Below are positions 1 through 10,667 of a stretch of 64,000 bases of DNA, one piece after another. The translations under genes and the position numbers were made by a program. The notes beneath the pieces are model-generated. The model saw only the letters and a program-made list of their open reading frames with translations. It did no database searches and had not been told where the DNA came from. Every line of letters begins with the position of its first letter. Position 1 is the stretch's first letter. The stretch is from Camelus bactrianus (Eukaryota; Chordata; Mammalia; Artiodactyla; Camelidae): contig NC_133558.1 in assembly GCF_048773025.1 (NCBI RefSeq), forward strand, positions 18,706,501 through 18,770,500. The letters run 5' to 3'.

Positions 1-700
1 AAACACCTCCCCGAAGTCCTATCAGCTTTTCAACAGACTACAATCTCCCCTGACCACTCCCTCTGTCCCGAGGAAGTCCAAAGGGGGTTTCTGGATCTAT
101 GGGACTTATAGGTTTAAAGACTAAGGTGTCGTCCTTAAAAAAAAAAAAAAAAAAAAAAAGGAATAAGGTGTCCTTGGTGCAAATTCTTGGGAATCTGTTG
201 GTACGTGAAAGCTGTAGTTACAGGAACAGGAAGAGGTGAAAAGCTTGGTTTACCTACTATCTTGATTTGCCTGGGGGATGCCCTGGTTTTAGCACTGAAA
301 GTACCCCTTCCCGGAAAACCCCTTTCCAGGGTGAGAAAAGTCAGGGTTTTCGGTGTTCCCAAATGGGTGAGGACAGTTGGGGAAAGTACAAAGAAACCCG
401 ATGACAGCTTTACTCTCTCACTCACCCATCCTGCCCTTGGAGTGCTGAGAGGAACACTGATTTCATTGTGAAAAGGATGCGGCACATACCATTCGACTTC
501 TGTAGCTGCAGTCGCTGTTTTTCCCCGGCCAGTGATGGTGGCAGCCGTAATTTTTGGGTCGAGAGTTTTGCATTCCTTTGAAGGCTGTGACTTAAATTTG
601 GGAAACAAGAGTTTTGTAGTCGTGAACGTTAACCGTTTGGCTCTGCCTGTAGATTAATTGTGCTTTTTATGGAAATAGTGTTAGATTAATTTTTTACGCT
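1..700. other. Unassigned sequence at window edge
   Basis: I recognise no gene, RNA or repeat family here. It holds a 23-base A run near 138-160 and moderately CpG-containing sequence at 470-560. An open frame of about 157 codons runs on the minus strand (135-608). It ends in a phenylalanine run that only reads the A tract, and it has no domain I recognise, so I do not call it a gene. Confidence 0.4.
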
Positions 701-1149
701 GTGATTATTATGACCATATTTGTTAACAGTCTAGATAGAGAAAATGAGAACGATTACCATATGAACGCCAGCGTGGCCAAGACATCACTGAAAAAGTGTC
801 AATGACAGACAGAAGAACACATGTAACAGGATTAGAGACATAAATAACTCAGAGTACTGCAAAATATGTAGAAAGAATTTGGATTTGGAGATGGTGGAGA
901 AGAAAGTGTGAAAAGTCCGTGGGGAGACTGACTCTCCCAAGTCTTATCTTGGGATAAGAAAGGACGGAAGAGAACTTTTGAATCAGAAGTTTTTTCGTCT
1001 TCAAATGACACCAATGCTCAGTCAAAAATAGCATTGGGAATAAAACTTGTAAAGAATACACAGTATCTTATTGACAGCTCGAGTTTCTGATTCAGAGGTT
1101 GCAACCTAGGGGCAAAAAAAAGAAAAAAAGGAGGTGGGGAATTTGATAC

Positions 1150-1975
1150 CATTTATCCGCCTTTATCCGCCTCTTGCAGTGCGGAGCTGATTCTGTCAGA
1201 TGACCTTGCTCTCTACACTTTAACAACTTCAAGTGATGTATCAAATTATGGCAACCAAAAAAAACTTGCCCCTAGCTCCTACGACTTTAATTTGAAACAT
1301 GGTGTTGAAATACCTTCTTGATTTGTAGGTGGAGTTTATAAAACTCCAACATCCACTGGATGCATAAAACAAGCGATTGCTGATACCTTGTTCAAATACA
1401 AACAAGATCTTGTTCATCTATCTGCATATTTGGCAGATAGTACAAATGTAAACTCTGGCAAATTCCATTTAGCCTTACCAAAGAAAATGAAAAGATCTTA
1501 TCTGCTAAATGTGCTACACACTTTGTATCCATACCAGTGCTTGAAAAGACTGTGGTTTGCTTACTCATGATACTGAGGCTTTCATGGTTTATTGAGGTTT
1601 ATGGTCACTTTTTAGTTTCTTCAAAATGTGCAGAAGCACGTAGAGTGATTTCTGACTTCACAGAAATGGAGGAAGATAGCCTCTTCAGGTGTGCTGTCTA
1701 CAAGCTGGCTATCGTTGTTGCTAGCCATAGAAAATATGTTACAGTGTTGGCCTACTTGAAAATCTTTATTTTCAAAGCGTGGAATAAGAAGAATACCATT
1801 CTCTAATTTGGAAATATTTTGAGGATGAGAATGGAGGAAAACACTACAGTAAAATGGAAATTTATATGCTCTTTCTCCAATATTCTTTGATGTTATATAT
1901 ATTGTGATAAAAACTCATCACTGAAAAAAGTGACTCATTTTGGGGGAAAATATGACTGCTTCAGAATGAAATAAT
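1150..1975 (+). pseudogene. Decayed hAT-superfamily transposase relic
   Basis: Several plus-strand frames carry pieces that resemble, in the right order, the catalytic and C-terminal part of ZBED/KIAA1586-type hAT transposases. They are a LADSTNVNSGKFH-like segment (about 1425-1465, family form SADN-N-G), ILSAKCATHF (about 1495-1527, family form IL-A-CPAH), VYGHFLVSSK (about 1598-1627), and SWLSLLLAIENMLQCWP (about 1705-1755, family form TRWLSLLPAIERML-WP). An ending like the family's FF-DENG-E follows at 1810-1850. Stops and frame changes separate the pieces, so nothing long can be translated. Family placement is by memory of conserved motifs. An exapted hAT-derived host gene copy is the alternative to a transposon copy. 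Confidence 0.55.
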
Positions 1976-2023
1976 AATAGTAATAATAATAGTAATAATA
2001 GTAATAATAATAATAATAATTTT
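1966..2023. repeat. Imperfect (TAA/TAG)n microsatellite
   Basis: About 58 bases of TAA triplets with interspersed TAG, directly after the hAT-like sequence. Confidence 0.9.
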
Positions 2024-2029
2024 AAAAGG

Positions 2030-3590
2030 TATCAGAAAGGAGCAGCCAAGTAGTCAAGTTAAACAGGACTTTCTCAATTTTTTTGCTAGTCAGGTGATCA
2101 GATCAGCTCATGTACATAGAGAATAGGTGAGGACTCAGGTCAGGGTTTAGAGACTGGGAAGAGGAGGAAATAAAGAAGGAATTACATTTAAGTTGAAAGA
2201 AAACCAAGAGAATGTGGTGTTCAGAAATCAAGTGAAGAATGTGTTCCTATAAAGAGAGACTTTCAACTGGGCCAAGTGTTGAAGCTGAACAAATTGAAGA
2301 CCAAGTGCTGACCACTGGATTTTACAAAATGGAGGCTGCCGGGGCTTAACAAGGGAGTTTCGGTGGAGTGGAGGGGTAAAAGTTTGGTTTAGAGTCGGCT
2401 AAAGGGAGGAGCACAGTTAGGGGTATTCTTTACCCATTCAGCTATTCAGATTCAGGCTTGGAGAAGGTGGTGGTGTGTTTGATTTGACCAAGGGTTGAGA
2501 GTGGGGCAAAGGAGAAGAAGGTTGTGCAAGCTAGTAATGCTGTAATTAATCACAAAATCTAAGCTGTAGAAAGAGGGATGTAAAGATGAGGGGGGCATTT
2601 TCTCCTTTTTCTCTTCATTCTCCTACTGCCATCCTCAGTTTCTGAGATCTCTAAATTCTGAGTCAATTCTCTTCCAGTGTGGGAAGAAAATTCCTATCAA
2701 AACATCCTCAATCAACTCTGTAGCCTTCCTTTCACTCAGCTCCAAATCCAGTCTCGCTGACTTTGGGGATTTCAAAATATTTTAGGATGCAATAGCATTT
2801 CTTCATCTGCCTGGACAACTGCGTTAAAGCACCAGACTTTAGGCCTGTCATTCCCATTGTTTTCTCCCTGGTTTTCAAATCCCACTTCTCCATAAGAAAA
2901 GTATCATCTTGGAGAAGACCGCCTCTGATACACGTGAATGGCATCATCACACCTGCATCCTTTTTCATCTTTTTCTCTGTTTTATTTCTCACATTCTACC
3001 AGCTTCCAAGCCCTGTGAATTCCATCTCCTCAGTACTTCCTGAATCTGTCTCCTTTATTCCACTGCTGGATTATTACCACTGTTTTACTTTTCCCTCCTC
3101 CTCTTCCCTCTGTATCTGTCCTCTGCTACTGTACTGGCCTCCAGTCTGGTTTCTTGGTTTCTAACCTTGCTTGTCTCCCATTTTTCAGTGATGCAGGGCT
3201 GTCATACACCAGTGCCTGTGACAAGACACTTGGGGAGAAGGTGAAGAATGCTGAAGTTTGACCTGAGGTCTGAGAGCCAAGCCAAGAGTCCTTGGAGAGA
3301 GGTGGCATTTTCCTTTTTTTTATACTTTATCAGCCCCAAGAGTTGCCTTTCTGTAATTCACCCACCAAAGTGGGCCATTATTACATAATTTGTACAAAGA
3401 CACCCTGTGTCCTAGCTGTGGCCCCTCTTCTACAGTACAGGCAGGACAGAGTTTGCAAAAAAAATACCAATTATACTGACCTTTATGTTCAGAAGGGCAC
3501 TTTGTTTCTGCAAAGCCTTTGAAGTAAAGTTCAAAGTTGTTAGCATTGAAGATACAGCTCACAATGTGTTCTAATTACCTACTAATATGT
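2030..3590. other. Gene-free stretch, possible old L2-like patch
   Basis: No coding or RNA gene is recognised. The pyrimidine-rich part at about 2980-3180 resembles plus-strand L2 3' sequence but is too diverged for a firm call. Confidence 0.3.
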
Positions 3591-3599
3591 AATAAAGAA

Positions 3600-4380
3600 T
3601 TCCAAAACAGAGTGGCTTGTGGTATGCAGAATAATAGCCATTCTAAAAATATCCTCTAATCCCTTGAACCTATGAATGTTACCTTACATGGTAAAAGGGA
3701 ATTTACAGATGTGATTAAGATTAAGGACTGTGAGATGGGGAGGTGATTCGAATCACAAGTCCTTAAAACTGTTGCGGGAAGCAGAAGAGTAGGTAAAGAG
3801 ATGTGATTTGAGGACTGGACCCACTGTTGATGGCTTTGAAGAGCCAAGGAATGTAGCAGCCTTTAGAAACTGGGAGTGGTGGCCATTATCTTTCAGCCAG
3901 CAGGAAACAGAGACCTCAGTCCCACAGCTGCAAAGAAACAAACTCTGTCAACAGTTTGAAGGACACAAGTTAAACAGCAAGGTCCTACTGTAGAGTATAG
4001 GGAACTATATTCAATACTGTGTAATAGCCTATAATGAAAAATAATATGAAAAGAAATGTATACATATGTATAACTGAATCACTATGCTGTACACCAGAAA
4101 TTAATGCAGCATTATAAACTGACTAGACCTTGATTAAAAGTAAATAAATAAATTAAAAAATAATTTTTTTAATGAAGCAGGAAATGGAATCTCCCCTAGA
4201 GCCTCCAGAAAGAGATGCAGCCTGCCTACACCTTGTTTTCAGCATGGTGAGACCATACCTGACACTTCTGACCTACAAAACCCCAAGCACGCAGGGTGTC
4301 TTTGTGCAAATAATAAATTTGTATTGTTTAAAGCCAATAAGTTTGTTATTTCAGCAACAGAAAACCATTTTACTGTCTCT
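3600..4380 (+). mobile_element. MLT1-type (ERVL-MaLR) LTR fossil, split by an L1
   Basis: The stretch at 3600-3965 resembles the MLT1 group: a 'cctatgaatgttaccttacatgg' type opening (abridged), the 'gtgattaagattaagg' block and the glycine-codon-rich middle. The end at 4175-4380 has the typical AATAAATTTGT polyadenylation region followed by 'taaagccaataagtttgt'. A short L1 3' end sits between the two halves. It is a lone LTR with no internal genes seen. MaLR LTRs are generally old (early placental age), and its divergence fits that. Confidence 0.6.
3972..4168 (+). mobile_element. L1 3' end, ungulate type, 5'-truncated
   Basis: It matches the usual even-toed-ungulate L1 3' end: 'aaggtcctactgtag', 'gggaactatattcaata', 'aactgaatcactatgctgta' and an A-rich tail near 4140-4168. 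It interrupts the surrounding MLT1-like LTR, so it is the younger of the two. Confidence 0.75.
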
Positions 4381-4389
4381 CTTGATTCT

Positions 4390-5030
4390 GTGGGTTGACT
4401 GGATTCATCTGGGCAGTTCTGCTCTGTGTGACATCAACAAGCACTCTAATCCTCTGAGGACTTGATTGGGCTGACATGTCCCAGGTGGCTCACTCACATG
4501 ACTGGCAGTGGCATTTGGTGTTTGTGATCTGTGAGGAGCTCAGCTGAAGCTGTTGCCCGTAGTGCCTGGCTGTGGCCTTTCCGTTAGGCTTGGACTTCTC
4601 ACAGGGTAGTGACTGGGTTCTGAGAGGGAGCTTCCCAAATTGAGCGTTCCAAGAAACCAAGTCAGAAGCTGCAAGGGTTCTTTATGACACAGGCCTGGAA
4701 GTGGCACAGTGCCTTTTCAATGAAATTCTACTAGGGCAGCCAAGATGCACTGTGGGAATGTGCTTTGCAAAGGTGTGATTACTGAGAGACGTACTACGTT
4801 GGGGTCAGTTTTTGGTGACTAGCTACCACACAAGTCGCTCTTTTTTTCATTTTCAGTTTCATCTTGATCTTATTCCTCTTGGCCCATGCACCTCTGATTC
4901 TCTTCTCAGGTCTAACTGAACTAGAAACTAGTGATTTTCCCAGATAGTCACATCTTTTCAGCTTTGCCTCTGTTCGTGCTTCATGGAAAGAATCTTTCCA
5001 TGCCCTTCTATAATTCTGACACTCAGTTTC
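4390..5030. other. No feature recognised
   Basis: A minus-strand open frame at 4794-5096 overlaps the start of a repeat and has no recognisable domain. I see nothing else. Confidence 0.4.
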
Positions 5031-5356
5031 AATGTGTGGGTTCCCCCCAACACCACCAGGCAATTCTTTACACCAGCTGGGTGTCCTGCAATTCAACTTA
5101 ATTCTGATACCACCTACCCAAAGATAGCATCAGATTTTACCAGTTAAGGACCTAGTCCCACAAACTGCCCTCCACTTCAGATGCCAATCACAAGTCTAGG
5201 TTGTCACTTGTGCATCAGATCAACTGGCTATAAACGGGAGGTTTCAAAGATTCCCTCTTTTGGTTCAATTAATTTGCTAGAGCAACTCACAGGACTCAGA
5301 GAAACATTTTACTTATTTTACTTTGCAGATTACTGGTTTATTATAAAAGGATATTA

Positions 5357-5797
5357 TGAAGGAAAACCTGGGCTGGGCTAACAAGTTAACTCGCAAATCT
5401 AAGTATCGGAATACTGATCTGAGTTCTGCTGGACTAACTCGTAAATCTAAGTTAATTAGTGTTGGTTTGCTTTCATGTTTTGTTTTGTTTTTTTGTTTTT
5501 GTTTTTGTTTTTTTGCTAGCCAGCTGGATTTTCAAAGAAATATACCTGGCTTTGGAATGTTAGTTTGCTGCCTCCCTGCCTCCACTTTTGTGATAATGAT
5601 GCTGTTAAAACTGTTCCAAGCCTATTGGCCGAATACCCCAAGCTTGTACTTTACCCTATGAAACCTCATGCGCATGTCTTGGAGGTGCTCAGAGCTTCGG
5701 AGCAGAAGCCCCTCTGAGCCCGCCGGCGTAATACATCTGAGTACTCCAACCCTCCGAGTGGTGCTTGTTTCTTGGCTGGCCTGTCGTTTCTGTAACA
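5357..5797 (+). mobile_element. Solo LTR fossil, endogenous retrovirus, class unassigned
   Basis: The element is bounded by TG...CA and flanked by 6-base near-duplicates, ATATTA at 5351-5356 and ATATCA at 5798-5803. It lies inside the older repeat, whose two sides resume in register. The last 150 bases look like an R/U5 region: a promoter-like part, then a GC-rich start and a polyadenylation-like site near 5729. No internal genes flank it, so it is probably a solo LTR left by recombination. It is younger than its host repeat. Confidence 0.6.
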
Positions 5798-6046
5798 ATA
5801 TCACTCAGGAACAGCCAGATGGAAGAGATGCAAAGGGCTAGGTATGAATAAAGGGTGCAGAACTTCCATGCCCTCTCCGAGCTGACCACTGTCCCACATC
5901 TGCAAGTTTCACTAGCCTAGAAGCTCTTTGAACCCTATCCTTTTTCGTTTTTATGGAAGCTTCATTACATAGGCGCAACTGATTAAATCATAGGCCATTG
6001 GTGACTGGATTTAATCTCCAGCTCCTCTCCCAGCCCAAGAAGCCAG

Positions 6047-6107
6047 GAGTGGGGGGTGGGGGTGGGGTGGGGAGGTGGAGGGGTTTGGGAGGGTGGGAGG
6101 AGGGAGA
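6047..6107 (+). repeat. G-rich low-complexity tract
   Basis: Sixty bases with many runs of three to six G separated by one to three bases, inside the older repeat copy. It satisfies the simple G-quadruplex pattern several times. Confidence 0.8.
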
Positions 6108-6289
6108 CTGAAAATTTAGTTCCCCTGGCAACCTTATCCCATCCTTAGGAGACCTAGAAGCTTTCCAAAAGTCTCCTCATTAACACAATAAAAGGTATAT
6201 TTGTCTCTTATCAATTGGAAAATTCCAAGAGTTTTAGGACCTCAGTTCCAGGAATGTGAGGAAGACTAAATAGTACTTCTTATACGTCA

Positions 6290-6890
6290 TAATTACCACA
6301 TCCTTTTCTTTTAAAGCCAACCTAATTATAGCTCACCTTTAAGACACATTTCAGGCTCTCATCTCCTCCAGTAAACCATCCATATTTCAGGCCAGGTGGC
6401 TTTATTGGCGACTTTCTCTACATCCACGGAAGAATCTATGAGTGTATCTCAATTCTCACTGCTTTACTTGTCTGTATTCTTTATCAGGCCAGAAGCTCCT
6501 TAGAGGAGTGCATTTGGTCCTTTCAGTTTCCCCAGGTGGATCTAGCGTAGACGGTACAGAGAAGGGCCTTGGGAAATGTTGGCTGACGGAGTAGTAATTG
6601 AACAAACCTCTGCCTAAGTTTATTACTGACCACAACACAGAAATGCTCCCAACATGACATTGTACAAATGTCAAGGCTTCAACCATGCCAAAAAACAAAA
6701 ACAAAAGCAAAAACCAGATGTGTACATGAGAACAGGAACTAAAAACAAAGAAGGGAAAATGCCCATAATCAGTTGGCAAGCCAGAACTGTGGGTATCTTA
6801 TTTTTCTCTTTAATGTTCTAAAATCACCATGCTGTCACTGCTAACATAAATGGAATTGTGTAGAACCATCAGATTCCAAAGGGTCAACAA
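6290..6890. other. No feature recognised
   Basis: The sequence is unremarkable. A 107-codon minus-strand frame (6456-6779) shows no recognisable motif. An 'aaaaaacaaaaacaaaagc' A-rich patch lies near 6690. Confidence 0.35.
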
Positions 6891-6892
6891 TC

Positions 6893-7065
6893 TTATCAAC
6901 CTGCAGCACTGGCGGCTGATCAGCCACGTTGGCCTAACCTGGAGTTTCTTAGAACTGCAGAATCTCGGACCTCACCCCAGACCCACAGCCTTAGAACCTG
7001 CATTTTAGCGAGATCCCCACGTGATTTTGTATGCATACTGGTGTTTGTGAAGAACGCACCGTGCT
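6893..7065 (+). mobile_element. MER5-type (hAT-Charlie) non-autonomous element
   Basis: The series 'acctggagtttcttagaact', 'cagaatctcggacctcaccc', 'cctgcattttagcgagatcc' and 'cacgtgatt' follows the MER5A/B consensus in order. Confidence 0.65.
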
Positions 7066-7239
7066 TAATACAATTTTTCACCCTTTCCTTTATTAAATTT
7101 CCAGCTATTTGTTTAACCTACTTTTTAACAAAGATTCTGAGGGCAGGATAAGGGAAGCTTGTTCACATCTCTGTCAATGTTTTCTGCGTCTCTTCATCTC
7201 GGTTCTGTCAGCCACTTCTAGCAATCTAGAGTGGGCAGT

Positions 7240-7640
7240 GGCCTGGGGACCGGGGAATCGCCGGGCAGGTGGCGCCGCGCAGCACGCAGGACCTCGGGGA
7301 GCGCATCCTCCAGGCCCGCTGCGCCGCATCTCCCCGCGCCGGGCACGGTGGCGCGCGCCTGTAATCCCAGCTTCCTGGGAGGCTGAGGTCGGCGGATCGT
7401 GGGTGCCCGGGGGTTCGGGACTACGGCGCTGTGTAGAGCGGGCGTCCGCACCGGGCCTGGCACCAACATGGGGCTCCCGGGGGAGCCCGGGGGCACCAGG
7501 TTGTCTAAGGAGGGGGGACCCGGCCCAGGCCGGACACGGAGCAGGTCAAACTCCCCGTGTTGGGCGGCGGTGGGATCGCGCCTGCGAGCAATGCCTGCAG
7601 TTCTGCCTGGACATCCGACGAGACCCGGTCTCTTTTATTT
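7240..7640. promoter_or_regulatory. Small CpG-rich patch around the 7SL-like copy
   Basis: Very GC-rich with many CpG dinucleotides, both in the roughly 100 bases before the 7SL-like start and within it. The surroundings are AT-rich. It could be a genuine RNA polymerase III promoter context or simply an undecayed GC-rich insertion. A 177-codon frame through it is incidental. Confidence 0.35.
7338..7633 (+). ncRNA. RN7SL-like: 7SL (SRP) RNA-like sequence, probably a pseudogene
   Basis: It is colinear with 7SL RNA over its full length. It starts GCCGGGC and carries the 5' Alu-domain block 'cctgtaatcccagctt' and 'gggaggctgagg'. The S-domain blocks follow: 'gtccgcaccgggcctggca', 'ccaggttgtctaagg', 'acacggagcaggtcaaa' and 'tgggatcgcgcctg'. 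It ends at the GAGACCC..TCTCT 3' stem. The length of 296 is close to the 300 bases of a functional 7SL. TTTT at 7633-7636 could end polymerase III transcription. Scattered substitutions across both domains, especially in 7560-7620, argue for a pseudogene. Full length and lack of an A tail make a diverged gene copy possible. Confidence 0.75.
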
Positions 7641-7729
7641 AACTTAACAGGATTCTCTTTTTGAAAAATCGTTTTCCCCCAGCATTACTGTTGTTCACAG
7701 CGGACCACTTGACTTGACGGGTGGGGCGG

Positions 7730-8115
7730 TGTACATACTACTATTAAATGATAAACTGAGGCATATAACAATTTTAAGGTTTTATTTGAGCAAAAATGGA
7801 TTCCAAGAGAGGAGTATCCAATCTAGCCGAGGAGCTCCGAGGAACTGTACAAAATGAAAGGCTTTGACAGGCAGAAGGGAGCAGGAACAAGGAAGTTACA
7901 CTAGGCAAAAAAGCTGATTGATTATTGCAAGGTTACTTTCCTTCAAGGGATGACTGGAGTCTATCAGGCATATTACCTAACTAGCACTGATCAGGTGATT
8001 CCTGATTGAGTGGTTTTAGAGCACATTTCTGGGAGGGCAGAAACTGTAAGTGTAGGTTTGATGACAATGAACCTTAGGATAAATGACTCCATTTTCGGCC
8101 TATTGTCTTAAAATG
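7730..8115 (-). mobile_element. LTR fossil, endogenous retrovirus, class unassigned
   Basis: Read on the minus strand it resembles an LTR. A GC-poor U3-like part is followed by 'cccttctgcctgtcaaagcc', 'cctcggagctcctcggct' and a polyadenylation region 'gctcaaataaaacctt' near 7775-7795. No adjoining viral genes are seen. Family and exact ends are not resolved. Confidence 0.45.
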
Positions 8116-8339
8116 TTTTTTTTAATTTAACATTACCATATACTTTATCTTTAAGTTTTGCACACAGGGAAGGGTGGTGCAGTCAATCCACGCTGGAAGA
8201 AACTCTTCTTAATGGCTTATTATCCTGAGAGTTTCTCCACCCTACAATAAGCCTTTCCCAAAAGAGTACAGGCTGCACTGCGTTTTGTAAGTAACCACTG
8301 CATTAGAATTGCATTGCATGACGACTATATAATCCAAGA

Positions 8340-9300
8340 CAGATTTGCAACAGCCCTGAACTTCACCTTTTTTTCAGAAACTTCTCATTCAAAAATCTGT
8401 ACACAAATGTTCTTATTGGATTGGATAAAAGAACTAAAGAAACACTTCACCAAAGAAGATATATAGATGGCAAATAAGCACATGAAAAGGTTTTCAACAT
8501 CGTCAGCTACTAGGGAAATGCAAATTACAACCACGAGATGTCACTATATACATCTCAGAATGGTTAAAATAAAATTAGTAACAATGCCAAATGTTGATGA
8601 ACATAAATACATTGTTGGTGAGAATGTAAAATTGTACAGCCACTCTGGGAAACACTTTGGCAGTTTCTTTAAAAAGTAAAGATATAAGTACCATACCATC
8701 CAGCAGTTGTACTCCAAGACATTTATGCCAGAGTAATGAAGACTGATATTTACACAAAAACCTGACACACAAATGTTTGTAGCAGATTTATTCATAGTAG
8801 TGAAAAACTGGAAACAACCCAAATGTCCTTCAATGGGGGACCATTCAAACAAACTGTGGTAAATTCATACCACAGAATATTACTTAGCAATAAAAAGGAA
8901 TGAACTATTGATGCACTCAACAGCCTGGATGAATATTCAGAAAATTATAGTGGGTGCAAAAAGCCAGTCCCAATAGGTTACATATTATATAGCTCCATTT
9001 ATATAACATTCTTGAAATTACAAAGTTATAGAAATGGAAAGAAGTTAAAGAAATGGAAATGGGAAGGGGGCAGGAGGAAGGTAGGTGTGGCTCTAGGGCT
9101 CCATGAAGGATCCTAGTGGTGATAGAAGTGTTCTGTATCTTGACTTTATCAATACCCTGATACTAATATTGCATTATAGTTTTGCAAGATGTCAACATTG
9201 GGAGCAACTCAGTAAAGGGTACATGAGCTCTTTCTGTATTATTTCTTACAACTGCATGTGATCCTACAATTATCTAAATGTTAATTGAATTCTAAAAAGA
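8340..9300 (+). mobile_element. Old L1 (L1M-type) 3' end
   Basis: A frame near 8400-8680 resembles the C-terminal part of L1 ORF2 (KKHFTKEDI, MANKHMKR, REMQITTTR). The usual L1M 3' run follows ('ggaaacaacccaaatgtcc', 'cagaatattacttagcaata') into the 3' UTR, with 'tgtatcttgactttatcaat'. The element is 5'-truncated and heavily mutated. Confidence 0.8.
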
Positions 9301-9309
9301 TGGAGGTCA

Positions 9310-10640
9310 GGACACTGAGAAGTAGTCATTTCTGAAGAGTCCTTAGAAGTGGAGGAGAGGGGAGACTGAAACAGAGTAGCCAAAGAGTCCAGAGAATAAG
9401 AGGTCCAGGGAAGATTGCTTCATGAAGGAAGAATTGTCAATAGTTTGCATCCTGCGCAAAATTAAGTTTAGGGCCAAAAAAGAGCCAAAGGATTAGAAAC
9501 TTGGAAAGTTGATGGTAATGGTCTCCTAGGATTGGAAGGTGGACCTCAGCTGATGAGCAATTGATGAGGCAAGGAAGTGAAGACAAATACTGTACCTGCA
9601 AGAAGTTTGCTGGTGGGTGGAAGGAAAGACTGGGAAAGAAGCGTGAAGGTAAGATGGGAGGGTGTATGTTCTCTTTTTGTTGTCTAAAGATGGAGATTTA
9701 GGCATTCTGCAGTTTGAAGACAGGCATACAAGTGGGAGAGAGATCAAAGACACAAGGACAGAATGGAATTGGGAGAATGGCCAAAAACTCAGATGAAATG
9801 TTAATTAGCCTTGGAAATGAAGGGAAACTTTTCCTCTGAGTAGGAAGGAAGAGATTGGGATATGTGAAGAACCTGCAAATTAGGAGGCAAGGGAAAAGGA
9901 AGCTATGGGAATATCCTGACTCTCTTCTCTCCATCAAGGTTCAGGCTCAGTTTACCATGACCTTCACACCACACCCCTCAACACCCACCCCTTTCAGCCA
10001 GGAGCCACCTCTTAACTCAACTCAAATGGCTTCTTTTTTCAGGAACCTTTCCTTCAGTTCCCCTGTCTTACCGCTCTCTTTCTCTTCAGAGTTGCATAGG
10101 AGTCCACTTGATAAATACTCATGGAACATGGTCCATAGGAACCATGAAGTCGAGAATAAAATGTAATAGGTATTTCTCATATTAAATTTCTCTTTTCCTT
10201 GCCTATCTGGAGGACTGATTTCCTTTGCATTAGAAGCTGGCAGAGAATAAGATTAGGGGGAAAGAATTAGGGAGAAATAGGAGGCCTTTGAGGCCTCTTG
10301 ACTTACTTAGGCATATGGCTGTGGGAACAATTTCATGGGAGTGAAGAAGGGGTAGGTTTGGAGAAAGACGAAAATAGAATAGGTGGAACAGAGTCCCCAC
10401 CAGGAAAGAAGATACACGCTAAGTATTACAACGAAGAAGGGAAAGTAGTTTTCCTTCAGCACATTTGGGTCCGCTTCTTTTGTTTAGTGAAACGTAGTAG
10501 CCCATCCCTAGTCTCCGACTGGAAGAATCTTTTTATCGCACAATCCGTTTGGTCTTCCTTCATGAATTTAAAAATAAAATCGCCTATTTTTCCAGGGCAT
10601 ATTTTCATGTTTGTGATGGGTACATTCAACAATTTATCAT
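9310..10640. other. Gene-free stretch before the tRNA cluster
   Basis: No gene is recognised. The minus-strand frames at 9526-9937 and the plus frame at 10298-10642 show no known domain. The pyrimidine-rich 9950-10100 resembles L2 sequence weakly. Confidence 0.35.
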
Positions 10641-10651
10641 GATTTCTAAAG

Positions 10652-10655
10652 AAAA
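10652..10655 (-). terminator. RNA polymerase III terminator of tRNA-Phe
   Basis: On the minus strand a TTTT run lies 12 bases beyond the tRNA-Phe 3' end, the usual polymerase III stop signal. Confidence 0.7.
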
Positions 10656-10667
10656 GCAACATCTGTC

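Larger units (their letters stand above)
5036..6290. mobile_element. Old LTR-like interspersed repeat, copy 1
   Basis: Apart from an inserted LTR at 5357-5797, this stretch aligns by eye, in the same order, with 15240-15835. Shared blocks include 'ccacttcagatgccaatcac', 'ggctataaac', 'ttgctagagcaactcacagg', 'gaacagccagatggaagaga', 'cttccatgccctctcc' and 'aatctccagctcctctcc'. It is a widespread mammalian repeat that I cannot name securely; an LTR of an old endogenous retrovirus is my best guess. Confidence 0.5.

Noticed and set aside
135-608. A 157-codon minus-strand frame
   Set aside because: Ends in a phenylalanine run that only reads the A tract. No domain and no promoter or splice evidence.
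7109-7642. A 177-codon plus-strand frame
   Set aside because: It runs through the GC-rich patch and the 7SL-like RNA, where few stops are expected. No protein motif.
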